Positions 34,989 to 46,805 of a stretch of 52,340 nucleotides of DNA are shown here, in pieces; the first letter of the stretch is position 1; each line of letters begins with the position of its first letter. The notes under the pieces are model-generated. The model did no database searches. It had not been told where the DNA came from and worked only from the letters and a program-made list of their open reading frames with translations. The translations under genes and the position numbers were made by a program. The stretch spans positions 1-52,340 of the forward strand of contig JAIPCT010000014.1 in the NCBI GenBank assembly GCA_021738065.1, given 5' to 3'. The DNA is from Burkholderiaceae bacterium. GTDB taxonomy: Bacteria > Pseudomonadota > Gammaproteobacteria > Burkholderiales > Rhodocyclaceae.

Positions 34989-36139
34989 GGCTGCCAGGCG
35001 TCCAGCGCACCGGCCGGTGCGATGCCGCGCTCGGAGATGATGCCGCTGATCAACGCGGCCGGGGTCACGTCAAACGCCGGATTGGCGACTTGCGTGCCCA
35101 GTTCGGCGAGCGAGGTGCCGACTTCTTCGGCGGCCCGTTCTTCAATCGGAATTTCGGCGCCCGCAGGACAGGCGAAATCGATGGTCGACAGCGGCGCCGC
35201 GACGTAAAACGGCACCCCATGCGCCTGCGCGGCGAGCGCCTTGAGATAGGTACCGACCTTGTTCGCGGTATCGCCATTGGCGGCAATCCGATCGGCGCCG
35301 ACAATCACCAGCTCGACCTTGCCCTGCATCAGCAAGAGACCCGCCGCGTTGTCCACCACCAGGGTATGCGGCACGCCAGCCTCGGCAAGCTCCCAGGCGG
35401 TGAGCAGGCCCTGGTTGCGCGGTCGCGTCTCGGAAACCCAGACATGCACCGCCAGGCCGGCGGCATGCGCGGCATACACCGGCGCCAGCGCCGTGCCGTG
35501 CTCGACGGTGGCCAGGCGACCGGCATTGCAGTGGGTCATGAGGTTGACGACGTCGCCGTCACGAAAAACTTGCCCCTCCTCCCCGGCTCTCCGGTCAGAC
35601 GCCGGCGGCGGCGACCCGGATCCATCCCGCGCAAGGACATGCCTGGCGCGCGCTTCGCTGATGCGCTGAATCAGCAACAAACCGTGCCTGCCGATGGCGG
35701 CATTCGCCGCCTTGTCTTCGCGGGCAATGGCGCGAGCCTCGTCCCAGGCAACATCTCGCCGTGTCGCCAGCGCCGAGTTTTGCAGCACGCGGCGCAAACG
35801 CTGCAGAGCCCATTGCAGATTGACCGCGGTGGGGCGTGTTGCCGCAAGGGTATCGACGACGTACTGCACACGGGCATCGGAGGCATCGGTCGCCAGTCCG
35901 AGGGCGACGCCGTAAGCCGCCGTGGCGCCGATCAGCGGCGCGCCACGAACCTGCATGGACCGAATCGCGTGGGCCGCGTCTTCCAGCGTCTCCAGTCGCA
36001 CGTATTCGATCGCATAGGGCAAGCGGGTCTGGTCGAGAACCACGACATGGGCGCCATCCTCGCGAATCGTCGGCCGGCTCGATGCCGTATCCTGGCTGAT
36101 GGAAACGGCCGGGCCGTCCTTGTCCGCGCCGCGACTCAA
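34985..36139 (-). CDS. mtnA: S-methyl-5-thioribose-1-phosphate isomerase
   Basis: Isomerises 5-methylthioribose 1-phosphate to the ribulose form in methylthioadenosine salvage; many also accept 5-deoxyribose 1-phosphate. Of 384 residues, key motifs are VRGAPLIGATAAYG near 60, the catalytic cysteine in NLMTHCNAGRLAT and the aspartate in VGADRIAANGDTANKVGTY. The only start that keeps the N-terminal domain is TTG 36139, one base after the secA stop. Two unusual stretches are present: residues about 119-127 (NSALATRRD, coding repeat K) and about 163-189 (DGSGSPPPASDRRAGEEG), an apparent insertion just before the active-site cysteine loop. Confidence 0.93.
   Translation of the reverse strand: MSRGADKDGPAVSISQDTASSRPTIREDGAHVVVLDQTRLPYAIEYVRLETLEDAAHAIRSMQVRGAPLIGATAAYGVALGLATDASDARVQYVVDTLAATRPTAVNLQWALQRLRRVLQNSALATRRDVAWDEARAIAREDKAANAAIGRHGLLLIQRISEARARHVLARDGSGSPPPASDRRAGEEGQVFRDGDVVNLMTHCNAGRLATVEHGTALAPVYAAHAAGLAVHVWVSETRPRNQGLLTAWELAEAGVPHTLVVDNAAGLLLMQGKVELVIVGADRIAANGDTANKVGTYLKALAAQAHGVPFYVAAPLSTIDFACPAGAEIPIEERAAEEVGTSLAELGTQVANPAFDVTPAALISGIISERGIAPAGALDAWQP
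35757..35781 (-). repeat. Coding repeat K, copy in mtnA
   Basis: The minus strand carries CTCGGCGCTGGCGACACGGC, one mismatch from the core, preceded by AAAA. It is translated in the second forward frame as NSALATRRD. Confidence 0.72.
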
Positions 36140-36140
36140 G

Positions 36141-38864
<2,724 letters not shown>

Positions 38865-38940
38865 GGGTTACGCGGCGGCGAAAAGCCGGGAAAAGCAAAA
38901 CGTCGATTTTAGCATGCGAGGGAGGGCGGCCTCCCCGGAC

Positions 38941-39888
38941 TCAACGCGGGTGCGAAGTCGACCGCTGGCTTGCCTGTGCCATTTTCAGGAAATTGTTGGG
39001 GTTCTTCGGCTGACCATCAACCCGCACTTCAAAATGCAGATGCGCTCCGGTCGAGCGACCGGTGGACCCGACTTCCGCGACTTTCTGGCCGCGCTTGACC
39101 ATCTGTCCAGCCTTCACCAGGAGCTTCGACGCATGTGCATAGCGGGTGGTCAAGGCGTTGCCGTGGTCGATCTCCACCATATTCCCGTATTGCGGATGAG
39201 CCTCCGCGCTGACCACGATCCCCGCCGCCGCCGCGCGAATGACCGTGCCCGGGTTTGCCACAAAATCGACCCCCTCATGCATCGCCCGCTCACCGGTAAA
39301 GGGATCGACACGCCAGCCGAAGGATGAGGCGTTCCATTGCGCCTCGACCGGCAAACTGGTCGGCAACAGGCTTTTCCTGATGCGATCCTCAAGAAGTTGC
39401 GATTCAATCAGTGAAATGGCGTCGGACTTTTCTTCGACTTGATGCGCCAAGGCGTCAACGGCGCGCTGCAGTTCGGTGGAAGACATGGCCATGGGCAGGA
39501 TCAACGGGCCACCGCGACCCCCGGTTTTTTGCTCAAACGCCTTGATCTGCATGGGTTTGAAGCCAGCCATGCCGGCCAGCCGTTCACCGATGGTGTCCAG
39601 ACGCATCAGTTGCGCCTGCATTTCGCCCAGCTTGACAGCCATGGCATTGAGATTCTCGCGAACAAAGGCCTTGGAGCGCTGCGCCTCTTCGTCGTTGGTG
39701 GCTCGAACCAGATCCTGCAGAAATGGCAGGCGAACTTCCGCCGCGTGACGGACAGTGAAATATGAAAACAGCGAAGACAGCACCAGCACCGAACCGAAAA
39801 GGGTTGCCGCGACAAGAAATGCATGGCGCCAGGTCAGCGTGATGCTTCTCGCGGTTGCCAGCCGGTTAGAGACGAGAATAATATGCAT
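38941..39888 (-). CDS. M23-family peptidase (LytM domain), membrane-anchored
   Basis: A 315-residue protein with one N-terminal membrane helix (residues 22-46, HAFLVAATLFGSVLVLSSLF), a coiled-coil periplasmic middle (about 50-170), and a C-terminal M23 domain. The zinc ligands are H204 and D208 in MHEGVDF, with HLHFEVR near 283-289 supplying H283 and H285, so it should be an active endopeptidase, not a degenerate activator. Expected to cut peptidoglycan cross-bridges. It lies between dciA-like (divergent) and secA (same strand). Confidence 0.93.
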   Translation of the reverse strand: MHIILVSNRLATARSITLTWRHAFLVAATLFGSVLVLSSLFSYFTVRHAAEVRLPFLQDLVRATNDEEAQRSKAFVRENLNAMAVKLGEMQAQLMRLDTIGERLAGMAGFKPMQIKAFEQKTGGRGGPLILPMAMSSTELQRAVDALAHQVEEKSDAISLIESQLLEDRIRKSLLPTSLPVEAQWNASSFGWRVDPFTGERAMHEGVDFVANPGTVIRAAAAGIVVSAEAHPQYGNMVEIDHGNALTTRYAHASKLLVKAGQMVKRGQKVAEVGSTGRSTGAHLHFEVRVDGQPKNPNNFLKMAQASQRSTSHPR

Positions 39889-39908
39889 CCCTTCCCTTCC
39901 TTCAAGTT

Positions 39909-39957
39909 AGTTTTAGGTTTCGCGCCGATAATGCCGACATTGGCCCACACTAAAACT
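39909..39957. repeat. Possible repeat family C, copy 2, with AGTTTTAG/CTAAAACT stem
   Basis: AGTTTTAG at 39909-39916 and CTAAAACT at 39950-39957 are perfect inverted 8-mers. Between them CGCCGATAATGCCGACATTGG resembles the interior of 16741-16806. It occupies most of the 77-base divergent gap between the M23 gene and the DciA-like gene, so it may also hold promoters. Confidence 0.45.
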
Positions 39958-39965
39958 CGTTATCC

Positions 39966-40403
39966 ATGACAGCGCGCAGTCTCCAGGAACACCTGACCTC
40001 CGGCGACAGCATGGCGCGGCTTGCTGCCCACGCCCAACGCCTCCTCCAATTTCAGCGTCTCCTGGAAGCTGCTCTGCCGGAGGCGTTAAGGCCTCATGCG
40101 CGGGTAGCAAACTTCCGCTTGGGGAAAATATTTATCCACACCGCGAACGGTGCAGTCGCTGCGAAAATCCGTCAACTCGGACCACGCCTCGCCAGCGAGT
40201 TATCCAACAAGGACGTGAAGATTACTCAAATCGAAGTCCGAGTGCAAGCCCAAAACCCGGTTCTTCGCGACAGCAAGCATGAACGTCCCGCCCTGCCAGG
40301 AGAAAAACAGAAGCAAGGACTCACTGCACTTAGTCGTAATCTACCAGATGACTCAGCTTTGAAAGGCGCCCTGGAGCGCCTGCTGCGAAGCGTCAAAGAA
40401 TGA
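39966..40403 (+). CDS. DciA-like DUF721 protein
   Basis: A 145-residue DUF721 protein. The central segment (residues about 50-95, RLGKIFIHTANGAVAAKIRQ then LGPRLASELS) is the KH-like domain found in DciA, the ancestral loader of the replicative helicase DnaB. The N-terminus (SLQEHLTSGDSMARLAAHAQRLLQFQRLL) is typical of the family. The position next to M23-secA and near lpxC is conserved in betaproteobacteria. Its 3' end overlaps the opposing small membrane protein gene by 11 bases. Confidence 0.85.
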   Translation: MTARSLQEHLTSGDSMARLAAHAQRLLQFQRLLEAALPEALRPHARVANFRLGKIFIHTANGAVAAKIRQLGPRLASELSNKDVKITQIEVRVQAQNPVLRDSKHERPALPGEKQKQGLTALSRNLPDDSALKGALERLLRSVKE

Positions 40404-40575
40404 TCAGGCGCTCGGCCGCCATAAGAACCAGCACGACCAGGACAAAAACCAAGGCGCCTTTGGCGACACGGGCCGACAGAACCAGATAGCGCCGATCGCG
40501 AGTGAACAACCAGGCGATGATCCCGCTGCCGATGGTGATCGCCGCCAATATGCCGACGATCCTGAGCAGCAACAT
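40393..40575 (-). CDS. Small two-helix membrane protein
   Basis: A 60-residue hydrophobic peptide with two predicted membrane helices (LLLRIVGILAAITIGSGIIA and GALVFVLVVLVLMAAERL) separated by the basic loop TRDRRYLVLSARVAK. I know similar small proteins at this place in betaproteobacterial genomes, but no function is assigned. It lies downstream of lpxC on the same strand and overlaps the end of the DciA-like gene. Confidence 0.65.
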   Translation of the reverse strand: MLLLRIVGILAAITIGSGIIAWLFTRDRRYLVLSARVAKGALVFVLVVLVLMAAERLIIL

Positions 40576-40735
40576 GATTAGCGCGCGATCACTCGCTCGG
40601 AGCGACTAACAATCGTCGAACAAATCGAGCAAATGAATCTCTTCCCCTGTGCGGAGAACGATGGAGGGGGGTTATCTATCTTGCAGAACCGGCCTTTCGT
40701 CTGCTTCGGGGATGCCGCAATTGGCCGCATGAGCG
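40576..40735. other. Gap downstream of lpxC
   Basis: 160 bases with no gene. A short inverted repeat TCGCTCGGAGCGA at 40592-40604 is the only structure noticed. Confidence 0.4.
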
Positions 40736-41650
40736 CTAGGCCAACCGGGGATACAGGCTGGCGATGCTGCCCGGCGCATCCTCGGCGCGCTGGAAACTGA
40801 CGAGTTCCCAGGCGCTGGCATCAGCCAGCAGCTCGCGCAAAAGAAGATTGTTCAGCGCGTGGCCCGACTTGTGGGCTGAAAAGGCTCCCAACAGGGGATG
40901 GCCGGCAAGATAGAGATCGCCGATGGCATCAAGGATCTTGTGTTTGACGAATTCGTCGGCATAGCGCAGGCCTTCATTGTTCAGCACCCGGTATTCATCC
41001 ATCACAATGGCGTTTTCCAGGCTACCGCCAAGTGCCAGACCCTGATCGCGGAGGGTTTCGACGTCCTGCATGAAACCGAAGGTGCGCGCGCGGGCCACAT
41101 CCTTCAAATACGCCTGATCAGCGAAATCGACGTGCGCCCGCGAGGCGGAGCGATCCACGGCGGGGTGGTTGAACACAATCGAGAAATCCAGGCTGAAGCC
41201 GTCGTAGGGCGAAAGCTTGGCCCATTTGTCACCCTCTTTCACTTCCACGGTCTTCTTCACGCGGAGAAATTTCTTGGCGACATTCTGTTCTTCGATGCCG
41301 GCCGATTGCAGCAGAAATACGAAGGGTGCGGCCGAGCCATCCATGATCGGCAACTCGGCGGCGTCGACGTCGACATAGATGTTGTCGATGCCAAGCCCGG
41401 CCAGCGCGGACATCAGGTGCTCGACCGTGGCGACCTTGACCCCGTCGCGTTCCAGGCATGACGCCAGGCGGGTATCGCCGACACCGAAAGGATCGGCCTT
41501 GAGATCGACCGGCGGCCTGAGATCGACCCGCCGAAAGACCACGCCGGTGTTCGCTTGCGCCGGGCGCAGCACAAGCGACACCTTGACGCCGGAGTGAAGA
41601 CCAACGCCGGTGGCTTTGACGACTGATTTGAGGGAACGCTGACGAAGCAT
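40736..41650 (-). CDS. lpxC: UDP-3-O-acyl-N-acetylglucosamine deacetylase
   Basis: The committed, zinc-dependent step of lipid A synthesis. The 304-residue protein has the zinc and catalytic motifs [16 protein letters not shown] near 76-91, [20 protein letters not shown] near 231-250 and [15 protein letters not shown] near 262. ATG 41650 ([21 protein letters not shown]) is chosen; the frame extends to 41698 but the added residues are unlike the family. It is the last gene of the dcw cluster, 101 bases after ftsZ. Confidence 0.97.
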   Translation of the reverse strand: MLRQRSLKSVVKATGVGLHSGVKVSLVLRPAQANTGVVFRRVDLRPPVDLKADPFGVGDTRLASCLERDGVKVATVEHLMSALAGLGIDNIYVDVDAAELPIMDGSAAPFVFLLQSAGIEEQNVAKKFLRVKKTVEVKEGDKWAKLSPYDGFSLDFSIVFNHPAVDRSASRAHVDFADQAYLKDVARARTFGFMQDVETLRDQGLALGGSLENAIVMDEYRVLNNEGLRYADEFVKHKILDAIGDLYLAGHPLLGAFSAHKSGHALNNLLLRELLADASAWELVSFQRAEDAPGSIASLYPRLA

Positions 41651-41751
41651 CGGGTAATGACAATAGGAATGGTGCGGAGCCGCAAGTTTACCACGCACGG
41701 CCGGCCCGGCGGGAGGAGGCGCCCGCTGGACCGGCCGTCCGACTGATGCGA

Positions 41752-42939
41752 TCAGTCAGATTGGCGGCGCAAAAATGCCGGGATGTCGTACTTATCCACC
41801 CCGGAAGCGGCCATGGCATCGGCCTGGGAATTGCGCGGCGCCCCTCCCCGGGCGCTGCTGGTGACACTGGAAAGATCGATGGCACCCTGACCATTGCCGA
41901 CGTCGTACACCTGCAGGTTGTCGGTACCTGTGCGCAGACCCACGGCCTCGACCACGCTCATGCGCGGCTTGGCTGCTTCGCGTGCGGCGACAATGCCAAG
42001 TCCGGTGGCGACCACCGTGACGCGTAGCTGGTCTTCCATCGCCTCGTCAAACACTGCGCCGCAGATCACGGTTGCCTCGGGCGCGGTGTATTGGCGAATG
42101 GTTTTCATCACTTCCTTGTATTCCTTGAGGCCCAAGGTGGTACTGGCAGTGATATTCACCAGCACGCCACGCGCGCCCGACAGCTCGATGCCTTCGAGCA
42201 GAGGACTCGCCACCGCTTCTTCGGCTGCGACGCGAGCGCGATCGACGCCGGCAGCCACGGCGGAACCCATCATCGCCTTGCCCATCTCGCCCATTACCGT
42301 GCGCACGTCTTCGAAGTCGACGTTGACCAGGCCCGGCACATTGATGATTTCGGCGATCCCGCCCACCGCATTGCGCAGTACGTTGTCCGCTGCCTGGAAG
42401 GCTTCCAGCATGCTGACTTCGTCACCCAGCACCTCTTCGAGCTTCTCGTTGAGGATGATGATCAGCGAATCGACATGAAGGGCGAGTTCCGCCACGCCGT
42501 CCTCGGCCAGACGTTTGCGCTTGCCTTCATATTCAAAAGGCTTGGTCACCACGGCGACGGTCAGAATCCCCAGTTCGCGCGCAACTTCGGCGACCACCGG
42601 CCCGGCACCGGTACCGGTGCCACCACCCATGCCTGCGGTAATGAACACCATGTGCGCTCCGATCAGCACCTCGGCGATGCGCTCGCGGTCCAGCAACGCC
42701 AGATCCCTCGCCTTGTCCGGTTTGCCGCCCGCACCCAAACCGGGACCGAGCTGCAATTTGACGGCGGCGCTGCTTTTTCTCAGTGCCTGGGCATCGGTAT
42801 TGCAGCAGATGAATTCGACGCCGCCGACACCTTCGCGAATCATGTGCTCAACCGCGTTGCCACCCGCGCCACCGACGCCAACAACCTTGATGACTGTTGC
42901 GCCCGTCCCCGCTGTCGTTACTTCTTCAAGTTCAAACAT
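41752..42939 (-). CDS. ftsZ: Cell division protein FtsZ
   Basis: The tubulin-like GTPase that forms the division ring. The 395-residue protein shows [14 protein letters not shown] near 22-35, the GTP-binding [20 protein letters not shown] near 105-124, and the conserved C-terminal peptide [14 protein letters not shown] that binds FtsA and other partners. It follows ftsA by 27 bases. Confidence 0.98.
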   Translation of the reverse strand: MFELEEVTTAGTGATVIKVVGVGGAGGNAVEHMIREGVGGVEFICCNTDAQALRKSSAAVKLQLGPGLGAGGKPDKARDLALLDRERIAEVLIGAHMVFITAGMGGGTGTGAGPVVAEVARELGILTVAVVTKPFEYEGKRKRLAEDGVAELALHVDSLIIILNEKLEEVLGDEVSMLEAFQAADNVLRNAVGGIAEIINVPGLVNVDFEDVRTVMGEMGKAMMGSAVAAGVDRARVAAEEAVASPLLEGIELSGARGVLVNITASTTLGLKEYKEVMKTIRQYTAPEATVICGAVFDEAMEDQLRVTVVATGLGIVAAREAAKPRMSVVEAVGLRTGTDNLQVYDVGNGQGAIDLSSVTSSARGGAPRNSQADAMAASGVDKYDIPAFLRRQSD

Positions 42940-42966
42940 ACTCGCCTCCTCCTAAAACCAACTCGT

Positions 42967-44199
42967 TCAAAAATTTCTGGTAAACCACGCCCGCATCCGC
43001 GCCAGAACCTGCCCGAAACTTCTCGGGCTTTGCGCCTTCATGCCACGGTGGCGTTGCGCCACCCCTTCCAGCAACAATCCCATGGCCGTGGAGTAGCGGG
43101 GATTGCGCACGTAATCGCGCAAATTGCCGTCGTAGTGCGGCATCGCCAACTTCACGGTGTTATGAAATATTTCCTCCCCCAGATCCGCCATGCCGGGCAT
43201 CTGCGCCGCGCCGCCGGTCAACACAATGCCGGCTCGCAACAAACGCTCCTTGCCGCTGCGATGCAGTTCCTCCTGCACTTTCTGGAATATTTCCTCGACC
43301 CGGGGCTGTATGAACCCGGCCAGGGTCTGGCGCGACAGCTGGGTCGCCGGGCGATCGCCGACACCCGGCACTTCGATCATGTCCTCCGGATCGGCCAATT
43401 GCTGCAAGGCGACGCCGTAGCGCATCTTGATTTCCTCGGCATCCTGGGTCGAGGTACGCAAAGCGATGGCGATATCGTTGGTCAGTTGGTCGCCCGCGAT
43501 CGGAATGACTGCTGTGTGGCGAATCGCACCTTGCACGAACACCGCCATATCCGTGGTGCCGCCGCCGATATCCACCAGGCAGACGCCGACATCCTTTTCG
43601 TCTTCGGTCAGCACCGCATACCCGGACGCCAAGGGCTGCAACACCAGATCGACCACTTCCAGGCCGCAACGGTGCACGCACTTGACGATGTTCTGTACGG
43701 CGGTGACTGCGCCCGTGACCAGATGCACCTTGACGTCGAGCCGCTTGGCATCCATGCCTATCGGTTCCTTGACCCCATCCTGGCCATCGACGATGAATTC
43801 CTGCACCAGCGTGTGCAGAATCTGGTCATCGGCCGAAATCGAGGTAGCGTTTGCGGCCTCGATCGCCCGCTCGACGTCGAACTGGGTGACTTCCTTGTCG
43901 CGCACCACGGCCATGCCGGTGGAGTCCTTGCTCTTGATATGGCTGCCGGCGATGCCGGTATAGACCTCGCGCACCTTGCAGCCCGCCATCATCTCCACTT
44001 CGGCGATGGCTCTTGAAATCGAATTCACCGTGGCTTCGATGTTGATCACCATGCCGCGCTTCAGGCCGGCGGATTCCTGGGTGCCGAGGCCGAGTATGCC
44101 GAGCCGACCCTCGGCATCCAGTTCGCCGACGATGGCGACAATCTTCGAGGTGCCGATATCCAGCCCTACTATCAGGTCGCGTTTGGTTTCTTTGCTCAT
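42967..44199 (-). CDS. ftsA: Cell division protein FtsA
   Basis: An actin-like ATPase that tethers FtsZ to the membrane. The 410 residues include the phosphate-1 motif LIVGLDIGTSKIVAIVGE near 9-26, CLVDIGGGTTDMAVF near 205-219, VLTGGAAQMPGM near 334-345 and a C-terminal amphipathic helix (FGQVLARMRAWFTRNF). Its start overlaps the ftsQ stop by one base. Confidence 0.98.
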   Translation of the reverse strand: MSKETKRDLIVGLDIGTSKIVAIVGELDAEGRLGILGLGTQESAGLKRGMVINIEATVNSISRAIAEVEMMAGCKVREVYTGIAGSHIKSKDSTGMAVVRDKEVTQFDVERAIEAANATSISADDQILHTLVQEFIVDGQDGVKEPIGMDAKRLDVKVHLVTGAVTAVQNIVKCVHRCGLEVVDLVLQPLASGYAVLTEDEKDVGVCLVDIGGGTTDMAVFVQGAIRHTAVIPIAGDQLTNDIAIALRTSTQDAEEIKMRYGVALQQLADPEDMIEVPGVGDRPATQLSRQTLAGFIQPRVEEIFQKVQEELHRSGKERLLRAGIVLTGGAAQMPGMADLGEEIFHNTVKLAMPHYDGNLRDYVRNPRYSTAMGLLLEGVAQRHRGMKAQSPRSFGQVLARMRAWFTRNF

Positions 44200-44981
44200 C
44201 AGCTCTTGCTCGCCCGGAGGGCAAACCCGTTGGGATAACGCATATCCACCACGCCGATGGTCTGCAGGCGGCTTTTGGCGGCGTTGCTTGCAGTGGCGTA
44301 GTGGGTCGTGAATCTGTTCAGGCGGTCGCGCAATGGATGCTTGGGCTGCTCACGACCCAGTTCCAGCACCACGCCATCATCGAGCTTGAACTGCCAGGCA
44401 TCACGGGCCGACAGGTGCACGGCGATCGGCCTGCGCCCGATGCTTGCCAGGCCTTCCTCGAATTCCTGATACCGGCTCAGGACCCGGGACGCCGAGCCCT
44501 CGGGACCGGCAAATTGCGGCAAGGCTTCGGTCGTCGAGGCCAGGAACACTTCACCACTGGCATTGACCAGGCGCATTTCGCCCTCCTGCGGAGTCCAGCG
44601 GGCCACGGCGCGGTGCTCTTCCAGTTGCAGTTCAATGGCGTCCGGCCAAATGCGCCGCAAAGAGGCGGAACGTACCCAGGGCAGGCGCTCGAACGCCGAC
44701 TGTGCCGTGTCCAGGTTCACCGTGAAGAAATTGCCCGCGAGCGCTATGCGTGCCGCATGTTCGATTTGACCGTAGGAGACGCGATCGATCGGCGTCGTGA
44801 CCAGCAGCTGTTTCAGCGGGAACACCGGAAGACTGCGCAGCGCCAGGGTGCCGGCCCATGCCAGCAGGACCGCCGCGGCCAATAGCAACAGATCGGCCAG
44901 GAGATTGATCAACACGGGACGATCCCAGAAACCGTCGCCGCCGCCCGGCTCGTTGCGGGTGTTGCCGCGCGCCTTAGCCAC
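44199..44981 (-). CDS. ftsQ: Cell division protein FtsQ
   Basis: A bitopic divisome protein of 260 residues: a short cytoplasmic tail, a membrane helix near 25-49 ([20 protein letters not shown]), a POTRA domain (about 55-125, [20 protein letters not shown] then [20 protein letters not shown]) and the FtsQ domain (about 130-255). It links FtsB/FtsL to the ring. Its start overlaps the ddlB stop. Confidence 0.96.
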   Translation of the reverse strand: MAKARGNTRNEPGGGDGFWDRPVLINLLADLLLLAAAVLLAWAGTLALRSLPVFPLKQLLVTTPIDRVSYGQIEHAARIALAGNFFTVNLDTAQSAFERLPWVRSASLRRIWPDAIELQLEEHRAVARWTPQEGEMRLVNASGEVFLASTTEALPQFAGPEGSASRVLSRYQEFEEGLASIGRRPIAVHLSARDAWQFKLDDGVVLELGREQPKHPLRDRLNRFTTHYATASNAAKSRLQTIGVVDMRYPNGFALRASKS

Positions 44982-45882
44982 AGCTGGCCTCTTCGAGCAA
45001 GGTGAGCACCAGTTTCTCGAACGGCATGCCCGCCGCCCGCGCCGCCATCGGCACCAGGGAATGGTCGGTCATTCCCGGCGCGGTGTTCGCCTCCAGGCAA
45101 TAAACGCTTCCGGCAGCGTCCAGCATCAAATCAATACGGCCCCAGCCGCGTCCGCCAAGAATGGCGAAAGCCCGCAGCGAAAGCTCGCGCATTTCGGCTT
45201 CCTGCGCGTCGCTGAGGCCGCTGGGAATCAGGTATTGAGTGTCGTCGCGCAGGTATTTCGCATCGTAGTCGTAGAACTCCGTCGCCGGCACGATGCGGAT
45301 CACCGGCAAGGCCTGGCCGGCAATGATGCCGACCGTGAATTCACCTCCGTCCAGGTATTTCTCGGCCAGCACGCAAGCGTCGAAACGCGCCGCCAGATCG
45401 TAGGCGGCGCGCAGATCGCCGCTTTGCTTGACTTTGCTGATGCCGAAGCTGGAGCCTTCGTTGGCCGGCTTGACGAACAGCGGCAAGCCCAGACTCGACT
45501 CGACAGCGGAATAATCGCTGTCGGCATCGAGCACGGCGTAGTCCGGCACCGGCAAGCCCGCCGCCTGCCAGACCAGCTTGGTACGCCACTTGTCCATCGC
45601 CAGCGCGGAAGCCAGTACGCCGCTGCCGGTATAGGGCAAGCCGAGAAATTGCAGGGCGCCTTGCAACGTGCCATCTTCACCGCCGCGGCCGTGCAGGGCG
45701 ATGAACACGCGCTCGAAGCCTTCGGCATGCAATGCTTCCAGCGGCTTGTCGCGCGGATCGAAGCTGTGCGCGTCGACAGCCGACGAGCGCAATGCGGCCA
45801 GAACGGCGGCTCCGCTTTTCAGCGAAACCTCGCGCTCGGCCGACTTGCCGCCCATCATCACCGCCACTTTGCCGAAATCCAT
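44974..45882 (-). CDS. ddlB: D-alanine--D-alanine ligase
   Basis: Makes the D-Ala-D-Ala dipeptide for peptidoglycan stems. The 302-residue ATP-grasp enzyme has [20 protein letters not shown] near 8-27, [20 protein letters not shown] near 62-81, [18 protein letters not shown] near 134-151, and the metal-binding [11 protein letters not shown] near 264-274. The start and end overlap murB and ftsQ by one and eight bases respectively. Confidence 0.97.
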   Translation of the reverse strand: MDFGKVAVMMGGKSAEREVSLKSGAAVLAALRSSAVDAHSFDPRDKPLEALHAEGFERVFIALHGRGGEDGTLQGALQFLGLPYTGSGVLASALAMDKWRTKLVWQAAGLPVPDYAVLDADSDYSAVESSLGLPLFVKPANEGSSFGISKVKQSGDLRAAYDLAARFDACVLAEKYLDGGEFTVGIIAGQALPVIRIVPATEFYDYDAKYLRDDTQYLIPSGLSDAQEAEMRELSLRAFAILGGRGWGRIDLMLDAAGSVYCLEANTAPGMTDHSLVPMAARAAGMPFEKLVLTLLEEASCG

Positions 45883-46805
45883 CAGTTCCCCTCTCTTCCG
45901 CGCTCGGACTTGTTGCCTGTTACACCGACAATGCGCACTTCCCGCACCAGGGAAATGCCGAACTTCTGTTCGACCACTGCCTGAATTTGGCCGATTAGCA
46001 GTTCTATCGCACTCGCGCTTGCCTTGCCCTCTGGATTAACGATGAAATTCGCATGCTTTTCGGAAACCTGCGCGCCATCGATCTGTGAGCCTTTGAGGCC
46101 TGCCGCCTCGATCAATCGCGCGGCGTGATCGCCGGGCGGATTGCGGAAGACGGAGCCGGCGTTGGGCAGTTGCAGCGGCTGGGTCGCCGTGCGTCGATCG
46201 AGGAGTTCGCGCATGCGCTGTTGAGCGGCTTCCGTCGCGTCTTCGGGAAAACGGAACCAGGCGGCGGCAAAGATCTCGTCCGTGGATTGCTTGAGGCCGA
46301 CATGGCGATAGCCGATGGCGAAATCATCAGGCGTGCGGACAATCTGCTCGCCGTCGCGATTCAGCATCAACGCGCGCTCCACATAGCGCCAGGTTTCGCC
46401 CCCGTGGCAACCCGCGTTCATGGCCAGCGCGCCACCCACGGTACCGGGAATGCCGGCGAGGAACTCGGCCTCGGCGCAACCCTGCTTGCCGACAAACCGC
46501 GCCAGCTTTGGCGAGGGAACGCCGACTTCGGCATAGAAGCTGCCGTCGGCTTCGCGCCGCAACGTGTCCAGTACGCCGAGCGTGAAAATCGCGGTGCCAT
46601 CGAAGCCGCCGTCACGCACCAGCAGATTGCTGCCCAGGCCCACCATCAGCAGCGGTTCGTCGGGGCGCAGTCCTTGAAGGAAAACGACAAGATCGGCCAG
46701 ATCGGCAGGGAAATACGCCCGCGCCACGGGCCCTCCCGCGCGCCAGGACGCATGCCCGGCCATCGACTCGTTTTCGCGCAGCACACCGCGCAGCGCTTCA
46801 GTCAT
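45882..46805 (-). CDS. murB: UDP-N-acetylenolpyruvoylglucosamine reductase
   Basis: The FAD-dependent enzyme completing UDP-MurNAc synthesis. The 307-residue type of the family has [19 protein letters not shown] near 54-72, [23 protein letters not shown] near 112-134 and the C-terminal serine/glutamate region [23 protein letters not shown] near 220-242. ATG overlaps the murC stop by eight bases. Confidence 0.97.
   Translation of the reverse strand: MTEALRGVLRENESMAGHASWRAGGPVARAYFPADLADLVVFLQGLRPDEPLLMVGLGSNLLVRDGGFDGTAIFTLGVLDTLRREADGSFYAEVGVPSPKLARFVGKQGCAEAEFLAGIPGTVGGALAMNAGCHGGETWRYVERALMLNRDGEQIVRTPDDFAIGYRHVGLKQSTDEIFAAAWFRFPEDATEAAQQRMRELLDRRTATQPLQLPNAGSVFRNPPGDHAARLIEAAGLKGSQIDGAQVSEKHANFIVNPEGKASASAIELLIGQIQAVVEQKFGISLVREVRIVGVTGNKSERGREGN

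Noticed and set aside
41465-41490. K element in lpxC (GGTATCGCCGACACC)
   Set aside because: The protein reading [11 protein letters not shown] is the conserved LpxC sequence; similarity to the element is superficial.
42091-44016. A 641-codon open frame antisense to ftsZ and ftsA
   Set aside because: It crosses two well-conserved genes and their gap and encodes His/Arg-rich sequence typical of antisense shadows.
44687-44715. Another K element in ftsQ (CGAACGCCGACTGTGCCGTGT)
   Set aside because: The parts are in a different order from the element, and the protein reading [12 protein letters not shown] is normal FtsQ sequence.
46515-46535. K element in murB (AACGCCGACTTCGGC)
   Set aside because: Only the left 10-11 bases match and the protein is of ordinary length there; likely chance.
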